From the NCBI GenBank assembly GCA_030446945.1, contig JAUJMI010000294.1, forward strand, positions 1 through 5,106: 5,106 bases of DNA, in the 5' to 3' direction. The position numbers and the translations under genes were made by a program. The notes beneath the pieces are model-generated. The model saw only the letters and a program-made list of their open reading frames with translations. It was not told the origin of the DNA and did no database searches. This document shows, piece after piece, positions 1 through 5,106 of this stretch (positions within the stretch are counted from its first letter, which is position 1; every line of letters begins with the position of its first letter). The DNA comes from Longimicrobium sp. (GTDB lineage: Bacteria; Gemmatimonadota; Gemmatimonadetes; Longimicrobiales; Longimicrobiaceae).

Positions 1-387
1 CTGCTCTTTGCGGCGTACTACGCGCGCCAGCACATCCTCGACCGGCGCGGGCTGGTCGCCGAGGTGCTGGCGGCGCGGGGGGTGCCGTCAACGGGGCGGT
101 CCGTCGACGTGAGCCACGCCGTCCTCGCGCACGTGCCGCTCGGCTCCACCCAGCGGACGGCGGTCAACACGCTGAAGTGGGGAGGATTCTCGGTGGAGGA
201 GTTCCCTGCCTCGCGCTACGAGTGGCTCGGCTACAACTGCGCGGACTGCGATCGCGGCATCTGGGGACGATACAACCAGAGCTTCCTCACCGGAGGGCAA
301 CGCCTTGTCGTGGGCATCGGGTTGCGCGGCGGGCGGGTCGCCCACCTCGAGGCGCACCGCTCCGATCGGGTCATCGAAGTCCCCTGA
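1..387 (+). CDS. C-terminal part of an unrecognised protein, possibly with a BamE/SmpA-like domain
   Basis: The frame is open from base 1 to a TGA at 385-387, giving 128 visible residues; the start lies left of the window. I do not recognise the family. The first residues (LLFAAYYARQHILDRR) look like the end of a hydrophobic or membrane-proximal helix followed by basic residues. A segment reading VPLGSTQRTAVNTLKWGGF follows (about 142-198). It has the 'G-S/T-T-x-x-x-V-x-x-L-x-x-x-G' cadence seen in BamE/SmpA-like helical repeats. The tail (RLVVGIGLRGGRVAHLEAHR, about 301-360) looks like two beta strands joined by a GG turn, which also suits that fold. A CxxC pair (Cys codons 238-240 and 247-249) could bind metal or form a disulfide. 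The gene is convergent with cphA and has no visible functional link to it. The coding call is firm because the translation has normal composition; the fold assignment is weak. Confidence 0.6.
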   Translation: MLFAAYYARQHILDRRGLVAEVLAARGVPSTGRSVDVSHAVLAHVPLGSTQRTAVNTLKWGGFSVEEFPASRYEWLGYNCADCDRGIWGRYNQSFLTGGQRLVVGIGLRGGRVAHLEAHRSDRVIEVP

Positions 388-475
388 CCCGCGCCGGATC
401 ATCCACTCCGAACGCAGGTCGCGGCAGAGGCGCAGCAGCTTACAGGTGTGAGTCGGCGCGGCTGGCGCGGGGGAG
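388..475. other. Intergenic stretch without recognisable content
   Basis: Between the stop of the left gene and the first REP-like element I see no convincing terminator with a T-run, no promoter and no small gene. Open frames crossing it on either strand are arginine- and proline-rich shadows that also run through the hairpin repeats. Confidence 0.4.
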
Positions 476-506
476 AGGGCGGGCAGACACGCAGGTCTGC
501 CCCTAC
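476..506 (-). repeat. REP-like element 1 (GTAG plus hairpin)
   Basis: Read on the minus strand, GTAG (506-503) is followed at once by an 8-bp perfect stem, GGGCAGAC on one arm (502-495) and GTCTGCCC on the other (488-481), with a 6-base loop (494-489). It ends in the flank GCCCT. A GTAG tetranucleotide directly 5' of a palindrome is the hallmark of REP sequences mobilised by RAYT (TnpA-REP, Y1 tyrosine) transposases. Element 2 at 544-572 has the same plan, the same orientation and identical ends (AGGGCGGGC at one end and GCCCCTAC at the other, + strand). The stem and loop sequences differ. No RAYT gene is in the window, so the family assignment rests on structure alone. Confidence 0.7.
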
Positions 507-509
507 CGG

Positions 510-537
510 GTCTGTGCGGTGGGGCAGCCGCCGAGAC
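510..537. repeat. Imperfect inverted repeat between the two REP-like elements
   Basis: GTCT (510-513) pairs with AGAC (534-537) and GCGG (516-519) pairs with CCGC (528-531). A 2x2 internal mismatch separates the two stems and the loop has 8 bases. It fills most of the spacer between the REP-like hairpins, so the three together could fold as a BIME-like cluster. It could also be chance in such GC-rich DNA. Confidence 0.4.
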
Positions 538-543
538 AGGGCA

Positions 544-572
544 AGGGCGGGCGCGATGAATCGCGCCCCTAC
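544..572 (-). repeat. REP-like element 2 (GTAG plus hairpin)
   Basis: On the minus strand GTAG (572-569) is followed by an 8-bp perfect stem, GGGCGCGA (568-561) with TCGCGCCC (556-549), closed by a TTCA tetraloop (560-557). The left boundary AGGGCGGGC repeats that of element 1 at a distance of 68 bases, and the right boundary GCCCCTAC repeats at 66 bases. The stem changes between elements, yet base pairing is perfect in both. This suggests that structure is conserved rather than sequence, as expected for REPs of different subclasses. Confidence 0.7.
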
Positions 573-600
573 GAGGCATCCGCGAGCCTCACGGAGTTCT

Positions 601-639
601 CCCCCTCCCGCCCTGCGCCCCCGCAGGCGGGGGAGGGGG
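601..639. repeat. Long GC-rich stem-loop between convergent genes
   Basis: The inner stem CCTGCG (612-617) pairs with CGCAGG (622-627) around a CCCC loop. It continues outward by pairing the C-rich arm 601-610 with the G-rich arm 628-639, allowing one bulged C (611) and two bulged Gs (632-633). The result is about 16 bp of almost pure GC. It lies between the ends of two converging transcripts and could stop or slow polymerase from either side. No T-run follows on either strand, so it is not a canonical intrinsic terminator. Confidence 0.55.
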
Positions 640-653
640 CCGGGGGGAGGGGG
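629..653 (+). other. Predicted G-quadruplex motif, also a 13/14-bp tandem repeat
   Basis: Four guanine runs stand in a row on the + strand: five Gs (629-633), five (635-639), six (642-647) and five (649-653). The connecting loops are A, CC and A. This meets the strict G4 pattern with very short loops, which usually indicates high stability. The same bases form an imperfect tandem duplication (629-641 and 642-655). The left half also forms one arm of the 601-639 stem-loop, so the two structures would compete. It lies 14 bases beyond the cphA stop, on the strand that is template for cphA. Confidence 0.65.
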
Positions 654-666
654 CCTCTGGGGCCCC
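650..666. terminator. Small hairpin abutting the cphA stop codon, possible terminator element
   Basis: GGGGCC (650-655) and GGCCCC (661-666) form a 6-bp stem with a 5-base loop, directly after the cphA stop codon (669-667, minus strand). There is no T-run. It may contribute to 3'-end formation or mRNA stability together with the larger structure at 601-639. It overlaps the last run of the G4 motif, so not all these structures can form at once. Confidence 0.35.
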
Positions 667-3273
667 TCACCCCGCGAACCCCTCCACCTGCGCCAGCACC
701 TTCTCCGGCTCCGCGGCCAGGATCACCACCACGTCGCCCTCCCCGATCATCCGCAGCGCGTGGAACACCGCCTCGGATTCGTCGAGCACCTTCTCGTAGC
801 GCTCCGGGGGGAGGCCGCCGGACTCCAGCCCTTGCGCCAGGATGCGCATCGCCTCGCCCACGGGACGCCCCCGGCGGTAAGCCTCGTTCTCCTTGAGGAC
901 GACGTGGTCCAGCGCCGCGAAGGCCGAGCCGATCTCGCGCATGTCCTCGTCGCGCCGGTCGCCTGCGATGCTGAGGACGCCGATCCGCCGCCGCGCATCC
1001 ATGCGCACCACGAAGTCGATGAGGCCGCGCACCCCCGCCGGGTTGTGCGCGTAGTCCACCACCACCTTGCCGCCGCGCACGGGCAGCACGTTCAGCCGCC
1101 CCGGCGTCGCCGCGCGCGAGGGGACGAAGGCGCGCAGAGCCTCCGCGATCTTGACGGGCGGAATGGCCTGCGCGTGCGCCACCGCGGCCGCCGCCAGGAT
1201 GTTCTCCAGCTGGAAGCGCGCCGCGCCCCCCATCGTCAGCGGCACCTCGGCGATGGGGAGGACGGGGAGCCGCTCCGATCCCTGGCGCAGGACGACGCTC
1301 TCGCGCCCACCCTCCGGCTCCACGGTGACGGCGGCGCCGCCGGAGGCCAGGTGCTCGGCCACGGCGGGGTTGTCCGCCTCGCCCCGCGCCGAGATCAGCA
1401 CCACGTCGCCGCGGGTGACGGCGCGCATGCCCAGGACGCGCGGATCGTCGGCGTTGAGCACGGTGTGCCCGCCGGGTGCGACCGCCGCAGCGATCACCGC
1501 CTTGACCTCCGCGAGCTGCTCCAGCGTGTGGATTCCGCGCTGGCCCATGTGGTCAGCCGAGACGTTGAGCACCACGCCGACGTCGCAGTGTTCGAAGCCC
1601 AGCCCCGACTTCAGGATTCCGCCGCGCGCCGTCTCCAGCACCGCCACGTCCACGCGCGGATCGGAGAGGACGACGTTGGCGGCGAAGGGGCCGGTGAGGT
1701 CGCCCTCCATCAGAAGCGTGTCCTGGTAGTAGACGCCGTCGGTGGTGGTAAAGCCGACCCGCCGCCCGGTGTGGCGGAAGAGGTGCGCGATCAGGCGCGT
1801 CGTCGTCGTCTTCCCATTCGTACCCGTGATGGCGATCACCGGGATGCGCGTCTCGCTCCCCGGTGGATAAAGCATGTCCAGGATGGCGCCGGGCACGTCG
1901 CGCGGCGTGCCGGCGTCGGGGTCGGTGTGCATCCGGATGCCGGGGGATGCGTTGACCTCGATGATCGCCGCGCCGTTCTCGTCGAAGGGGACCCCCACGT
2001 CGTCGGTCAGCACGTCCACGCCGGCGATGTCCAGCCCCACCGCCGCCGCCGCGAACTCGCACAGGGCGCGGTTGCGCGGGTGGATCTCGTCGGTGCGGTC
2101 GATGGAGGTGCCGCCGGTGGAGATGTTCGCCGTTCCGCGCAGCTGCACCTCCTCGCCCGCGTCCGGAACGGAGCCGAGGGTGCGGCCGGTGCGCGCCAGG
2201 AAGCGCTCCGTGAGCTCGTCCAGCGGGAGCGGGACGAGGGGCGACGCGGGGTCGTGGGGGTCGCGCTTGGGGTTGCGGTTCTCCTCGTCCGCCAGCTCTC
2301 GGATGCTGCGCCGCCCGTCCCCGACCACGTGCGCAGGTACGCGCTCCGATACCGCCACCACCCGCCCGTCCACCACCACCACGCGGTGCTCGCGCCCGGT
2401 GACGAAGCGCTCCACGATCACCTTCGGATGCTCGGCAACGGCGATGGTCCACGCAGCGCGCACGGCGGCCTCCGTGTCCAGGCGGCCGGATATGCCGCGG
2501 CCGTCGTTGGCGTCCAAAGGTTTGAGGAGAACCGGGAAACCGAGATCCTCCGCCAGCTCGAGCGCGTCCTCCAGCGAGTTGACGACCTCGCCCTCAGGGA
2601 CGGCGAGGCCGATCCGCTCCAGGATCTCCTTGGTGCGGTGCTTGTCCGAGGTGATGTCCGTCGCGATCACGCTGGTGAAGTCCGTCATCGCGGCGTCCAG
2701 CCGCCGCAGGTTGCGGCCGAGCCCGAGCTGCACCACGTGGTCGCCCGCCGCGCGCCGCACCGGGATGCCACGGCGGCGCGCCTCCGCGATCAGCACCGAG
2801 CCGGTGGGGCCGGGATGCGACCGCGCGTACACCTGGCGCAGATTGTCGACCACTCTGTCCACTCTGACCGTCACACCGCGAATGCACTCGCGCACCAGGG
2901 TGGCGGCATCGTGCAGAGCCTCGAGGCCGAGTTCCTCCTCATCGAAGCCCAGCGCGAGCACCGCCGGGTCCTCCCCCGCGGCGGGGGCGATGCGGCAGAA
3001 GGTGGGCGGCGAGCCGGCCTGCGCCTGGAGCACCGACGCCACGCGCGCGATCACCTCGGGCCAGGTCGCATCATCGCCCGCTTCGACGTCGGGGAGGACG
3101 GCGCGCAGCCGCTCCGCGAAGCCCTTCACCGCCGCGCAGGTGGTGCCGGCGAGCTCGCCCTCCTCCACCTCGGCGACGGCGGCGGGACCGGGCGCCCAGA
3201 GGCTGCGTCCGCGCAGGGCCCCGACGCCGCGCAGGCGGAGCCCGTCCGCGAGCTCGCGCGGATCAGACGGCAT
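667..3273 (-). CDS. cphA: Cyanophycin synthetase, CphA1 type
   Basis: The 868-residue product is close to the usual 870-900. It would add Asp to the cyanophycin backbone and then Arg to each Asp side chain, one ATP per step, in the cytoplasm. The N domain spans about residues 1-160. The ATP-grasp domain (about 160-470) shows IVERF-type and RVPAHVVG motifs, LRGTANISTGGTSIDRTDEI (378-397), and metal-binding E439 and N441 in EVNASPGIRMH. The Mur-ligase-like domain (about 475-868) has an intact P-loop GTNGKTTTT (484-492), TARGGILKSGLGFE (548-561), NVSADH (570-575), DYAHNP (740-745) and GDRRDED (771-777). The intact P-loop argues against the CphA2 form. Oddities are DANDGRG (254-260) where DGNHGRG is usual, and an N domain without the HxxEHVALELQ motif. 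The ATG has GGGAG 7 bases upstream (3285-3281) and sits inside the end of the M14 gene (11-base overlap), suggesting translational coupling. The function call is strong; retention of full polymerising activity is inferred. Confidence 0.93.
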   Translation of the reverse strand: MPSDPRELADGLRLRGVGALRGRSLWAPGPAAVAEVEEGELAGTTCAAVKGFAERLRAVLPDVEAGDDATWPEVIARVASVLQAQAGSPPTFCRIAPAAGEDPAVLALGFDEEELGLEALHDAATLVRECIRGVTVRVDRVVDNLRQVYARSHPGPTGSVLIAEARRRGIPVRRAAGDHVVQLGLGRNLRRLDAAMTDFTSVIATDITSDKHRTKEILERIGLAVPEGEVVNSLEDALELAEDLGFPVLLKPLDANDGRGISGRLDTEAAVRAAWTIAVAEHPKVIVERFVTGREHRVVVVDGRVVAVSERVPAHVVGDGRRSIRELADEENRNPKRDPHDPASPLVPLPLDELTERFLARTGRTLGSVPDAGEEVQLRGTANISTGGTSIDRTDEIHPRNRALCEFAAAAVGLDIAGVDVLTDDVGVPFDENGAAIIEVNASPGIRMHTDPDAGTPRDVPGAILDMLYPPGSETRIPVIAITGTNGKTTTTRLIAHLFRHTGRRVGFTTTDGVYYQDTLLMEGDLTGPFAANVVLSDPRVDVAVLETARGGILKSGLGFEHCDVGVVLNVSADHMGQRGIHTLEQLAEVKAVIAAAVAPGGHTVLNADDPRVLGMRAVTRGDVVLISARGEADNPAVAEHLASGGAAVTVEPEGGRESVVLRQGSERLPVLPIAEVPLTMGGAARFQLENILAAAAVAHAQAIPPVKIAEALRAFVPSRAATPGRLNVLPVRGGKVVVDYAHNPAGVRGLIDFVVRMDARRRIGVLSIAGDRRDEDMREIGSAFAALDHVVLKENEAYRRGRPVGEAMRILAQGLESGGLPPERYEKVLDESEAVFHALRMIGEGDVVVILAAEPEKVLAQVEGFAG

Positions 3274-4516
3274 CGGCGGGCTCCCGCTCGTCCGCGCCGC
3301 GCAGCACGCCGTCGCGGATCACGGCGACTGGGTCGCTCTCCGCGTCCGGGCCGCGGCGCACCGTGAACGAGGCGGGGAGTCCCTCCTCCAGCGACGTGCG
3401 CCCCGCATCGTCCCGCTCCAGCGCCTCCGGCTCGGGGTGGACGAAGCACCCCTCCGCCTCCACCACGACGCGCGCCGTGTAGTCCGCCAGGTCGCCGACC
3501 GACGCGGTGGTGCCGCCGGAGAGGTCGAGCGGTGTGGCGAAGTCGGCGCCGATGTCCGCGCGAAACGGCTCCAGCCCCGGCACCACGACGGTCCCGCCGC
3601 GCACCAGGAGGTCGAAGACGCCGGTGTCGTTTTCCTCCAGCGATTCGTACTCCTCCACCGGAACGGCGGCGTAGCTGCCGTCCGCCAGCGCCTCCAGCGC
3701 GGCGAGGATGGCGACGAAGCTGAGCTTGCGCAGGAACTGCTTCTCCGGATCGTCCGGCCAGTAGCCGCACTCCAGCAGCACCGCGGTGGCGCCGGAGCGT
3801 TGCGTGTACTCGCCCGAGCCGGTGGGGTTGTACTCGTCCTGGAAGCGCGCCACGCGCCCCTCAGCGAGCGGCTCCACGGCGCGGCGGATGGCGCCGCACA
3901 GCCGCTTGGCGCGGATGCGGCGCTCGTCGTCTTCCATCTGCGGGTTCCCGGGCGTGGCCAGCATGGCGAGCGCGGTCAGGCGGCCGCCCTCGCCCACACG
4001 CTTGCGCACGTCCTGATCGTGCAGGTTGAGGACGAAGTCGGGGCGGAACTCGTCGTGCAACCGCTTGAACGCCTGCATCTCCGGCGAGCGCCAGGCGCGG
4101 GCATCGCGGTTGATGTCGATCCCCTGCGCGTTGGTGCGGATGAAGCGCTCGGCCCCGTCCGGGTTCAGCATGGGAATGGCGGCCAGCGTCAGCCCCTCCG
4201 CCAGGCGGCGCACGCGCTCGTCGTCCGGCTCGCGCGCGAAGTAGCAGAGGAGGTCGGCGAGGCCCATGGTGTGGCTGGGCTCGTCGCCGTGCATCTGCGA
4301 GTAGAGGAGGACGCGCAGGGGCCCCCGTCCGAAGCGCACCGCGTACAACGGCCGGTCCTCGGCGGAGCGCCCGATCTCCTCGCGCGAAAGGCACCCCGCC
4401 TCGTCCACGAGCGTGCCGAGGAGCTGCCACAGCTCGGCGTGGGTGAACTTGCGGTGGGTGAGTGCGGGAAGGGCGTACGCTTCGTGGAGTAGGTCCCGTT
4501 CTGCGTCGAACGTCAT
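3263..4516 (-). CDS. M14-family zinc carboxypeptidase, cytoplasmic
   Basis: The 417-residue product carries the M14 catalytic core. Zinc ligands are H76 and E79 in HGDE and H166 in LNLHDQ. Substrate-binding residues are R127 and the N136-R137 pair in DINRD, with NPDG at 118-121. The general base is E249 in LLECGYWPDDP. Such enzymes remove C-terminal residues or hydrolyse related amide bonds. There is no signal peptide or membrane segment, so it should act in the cytoplasm. Residues from about 280 form a beta-rich C-terminal domain with ESLEEN and FDLLVRGGTVV; the latter resembles the first strands of amidohydrolases, but there is no amidohydrolase metal site. The ATG at 4516 was chosen because the frame upstream is Pro/Arg-rich and overlaps another gene. 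Its own Shine-Dalgarno is weak and it starts 22 bases after that gene's stop, so coupling is likely. The substrate is unknown; the overlap with cphA hints at cyanophycin or isoaspartyl peptides. Confidence 0.9.
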   Translation of the reverse strand: MTFDAERDLLHEAYALPALTHRKFTHAELWQLLGTLVDEAGCLSREEIGRSAEDRPLYAVRFGRGPLRVLLYSQMHGDEPSHTMGLADLLCYFAREPDDERVRRLAEGLTLAAIPMLNPDGAERFIRTNAQGIDINRDARAWRSPEMQAFKRLHDEFRPDFVLNLHDQDVRKRVGEGGRLTALAMLATPGNPQMEDDERRIRAKRLCGAIRRAVEPLAEGRVARFQDEYNPTGSGEYTQRSGATAVLLECGYWPDDPEKQFLRKLSFVAILAALEALADGSYAAVPVEEYESLEENDTGVFDLLVRGGTVVVPGLEPFRADIGADFATPLDLSGGTTASVGDLADYTARVVVEAEGCFVHPEPEALERDDAGRTSLEEGLPASFTVRRGPDAESDPVAVIRDGVLRGADEREPADAV

Positions 4517-4538
4517 CCGGCTCGTCTGCTCGGGGTGC

Positions 4539-4796
4539 TCAGGGCTCGCCGTGGAGCTTGGTCCAGCGCGAGGACGGGCCGGGGGACCTGCTCCCGGCGA
4601 GGATCGCGCGACCGCGCCGCTCCAGGAAGGCGAGGAGGCGCGACAGCTCATGCTCGCGCTCGCCGGCGTCCTCGGCCCAGGCGCTGCGCGGGTACGCGGC
4701 CCCGCACCGCGCGCACGCCACCGTGCACCCGCCGCGGCCTTCTCTGTGGAGCGTCCAGCTTCCGGTGCAGTCCGGGTGCGAATGGTCCAGCAGCAA
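4539..4796 (-). CDS. Small Cys-rich (zinc-ribbon-like) protein
   Basis: This 85-residue frame starts with TTG at 4796 behind a perfect AGGAGG (4807-4802, 5-base spacer) and ends with TGA at 4539, 22 bases before the M14 start. It has C10, C24, C28 and C31, the last two forming CARC, with H5 and H7 just before C10. The spacing H-x-H-x2-C-x13-C-x3-C-x2-C suggests a single zinc-binding knuckle or ribbon. A charged, probably helical segment follows (about 42-65, DAGEREHELSRLLAFLERRG), then a Pro/Ser-rich tail. I do not recognise the family. The frame stays open upstream into the barrel gene without ATG or GTG, so the start depends on the Shine-Dalgarno. It shares orientation with the peptidase and cphA and probably heads their transcript. 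A role as a small regulatory or adaptor protein is possible but unsupported. Confidence 0.6.
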   Translation of the reverse strand: MLLDHSHPDCTGSWTLHREGRGGCTVACARCGAAYPRSAWAEDAGEREHELSRLLAFLERRGRAILAGSRSPGPSSRWTKLHGEP

Positions 4797-4801
4797 CGGA
4801 T

Positions 4802-4807
4802 CCTCCT
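4802..4807 (-). promoter_or_regulatory. Perfect Shine-Dalgarno AGGAGG that fixes a TTG start
   Basis: Minus-strand AGGAGG lies 5 bases before TTG at 4796-4794. It is the strongest ribosome-binding site in the window and the main evidence that the 85-residue frame is translated. It is much stronger than the sites before the two downstream genes, as expected for the first gene of a translationally coupled cluster. Confidence 0.65.
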
Positions 4808-4965
4808 CTGGGCCGGCGGCGGGGAAGGATCGGCGGGCGGAGCCCCCCGGCCTCTTCCTCCCCGAATCGCACCGCGCATGCCCCGTCCGTATCAGCGCAA
4901 AAGGCGGCTCCGCTCCTGGGACCGGCTCTCGTGACTGCTGGCCTCGGTTGTTCTGGGCGGCCGGC
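4808..4965. other. Intergenic gap upstream of the peptidase-cphA cluster
   Basis: This stretch separates the barrel gene stop from the small Cys-rich gene and should contain any promoter of the cluster. I see no convincing -35/-10 pair. The only A/T-rich patch is around 4890-4902 (minus strand CTTTTGCGCTGATAC). A short GCGG/CCGC palindrome next to TTTT (about 4901-4913) is too small to call a terminator. The cluster may instead be read through from the barrel gene. Confidence 0.35.
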
Positions 4966-5106
4966 TCAGAACCGGAGGTTGAGCCCCACGCCGAGCGTGA
5001 CGTAGTCGAGATCGTCGATGGTGCGGTAGCGCACCATCGGGGTCAGCGACAGGTTCTGCCCGACCGGGTAGAAGCCCCCGAGGCCCGCCTCCAGCCCCGT
5101 CTCGTC
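4966..5106 (-). CDS. C-terminal end of an outer-membrane beta-barrel protein
   Basis: The last 46 residues are visible, ending at TGA (4968-4966); the rest lies beyond the right edge. The end GVGLNLRF has the alternating polar/hydrophobic pattern and terminal phenylalanine recognised by the BAM machinery. The preceding strands (GLEAGLGGFYPVGQNLSL and MVRYRTIDDLDYVTLG) look like two or three antiparallel beta-hairpin strands with a YPVGQNLSLTP turn. This is typical of small OmpA/OmpW-like barrels (porin-family, outer membrane beta-barrel domain). The exact family and ligand cannot be told from this fragment. It lies upstream of and co-oriented with the peptidase-cphA cluster, but the gap of about 170 bases does not suggest tight coupling. 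Confidence 0.75.
   Translation of the reverse strand, partial: DETGLEAGLGGFYPVGQNLSLTPMVRYRTIDDLDYVTLGVGLNLRF

Noticed and set aside
476..572. A miniature CRISPR array
   Set aside because: There are only two units, their cores differ, each is itself a palindrome with a GTAG head, and no cas gene is visible. REP architecture explains them better.
88..579. A 163-codon minus-strand frame across the left gene and the REP elements
   Set aside because: It runs through two hairpin repeats and is antisense to the better-supported left gene; its Arg/Pro-rich composition indicates a shadow.
667..3273. CphA2, or a MurE/folylpolyglutamate-type ligase instead of CphA1
   Set aside because: The N-terminal ATP-grasp fusion excludes a simple Mur ligase, and the intact GTNGKTTTT P-loop and full length argue against CphA2, which has lost its Mur-domain active site.
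448..3366. A 972-codon open frame on the + strand, antisense to cphA
   Set aside because: Its translation is dominated by His, Arg, Ala and Asp, has no recognisable domain and mirrors the strong GC3 bias of cphA. The opposite strand encodes a clear full-length CphA.
1874..4492. An 872-codon + strand frame spanning parts of cphA and the M14 gene
   Set aside because: It crosses two well-supported genes in antisense, is Ser/Arg/Pro-rich and has no family signal; it is a composition shadow.
4835..4845. A GGGC/GCCC mini-hairpin upstream of the small Cys-rich gene
   Set aside because: A 4-bp stem with a 3-base loop is expected by chance at this GC content.
4517..4879. An N-terminal extension of the M14 protein by 121 residues
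   Set aside because: The extension is Pro/Arg/Gly-rich and unlike an M14 prodomain or signal peptide. It overlaps the Cys-rich frame, which has a perfect Shine-Dalgarno. The M14 core fits a start at 4516.
4895..4915. An intrinsic terminator for the barrel gene (GCGG/CCGC followed by TTTT on the minus strand)
   Set aside because: The stem is only 3-4 bp with a 2-4 base loop and the T-run has four bases, too weak to support.

Overview
The window is very GC-rich and comes from a diderm bacterium, since the right edge holds the C-terminal end of an outer-membrane beta-barrel protein. The base composition, long antisense open frames and style of the M14 peptidase would fit Gemmatimonadota (Longimicrobium-like) or a similar GC-rich soil lineage. 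This placement is tentative, because nothing in the window is phylogenetically diagnostic.

Layout. Bases 1-387 (+) are the C-terminal 128 residues of an unrecognised gene cut by the left edge. Bases 388-666 separate it from a convergent gene and are dense in structure: two REP-like GTAG hairpin elements in tandem (476-506 and 544-572), a long GC-rich stem-loop (601-639), a four-run G-quadruplex motif (629-653) and a small hairpin abutting the next stop codon (650-666). From about 4796 down to 667 runs a tight minus-strand cluster. It starts with an 85-residue Cys-rich (zinc-ribbon-like) protein with a TTG start behind a perfect AGGAGG. An M14-family zinc carboxypeptidase follows 22 bases later. 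Its last 11 bases overlap the start of an 868-residue cyanophycin synthetase (CphA1 type). After a 169-base gap, the end of the outer-membrane barrel gene (4966-5106, minus) lies upstream of the cluster and runs off the right edge.

How the genes may work together. CphA1 builds cyanophycin, a polymer with a poly-aspartate backbone and arginine side chains, using an ATP-grasp domain for Asp and a Mur-ligase-like domain for Arg. Both catalytic domains look intact. The N-terminal domain lacks the conserved HxxEHVALELQ-type motif that I recall from canonical CphA1, and the segment is shortened. That domain carries the cryptic primer-generating hydrolase of some CphA1 enzymes. The usual partner, cyanophycinase (cphB), is not next to cphA on either side here. 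Its place is taken by a cytoplasmic-looking M14 metallopeptidase with a complete set of active-site residues, co-oriented and overlapping cphA. The most interesting hypothesis is that this peptidase acts on cyanophycin or related isopeptides, for turnover or primer supply. That is inference from gene arrangement, not something the sequence proves.
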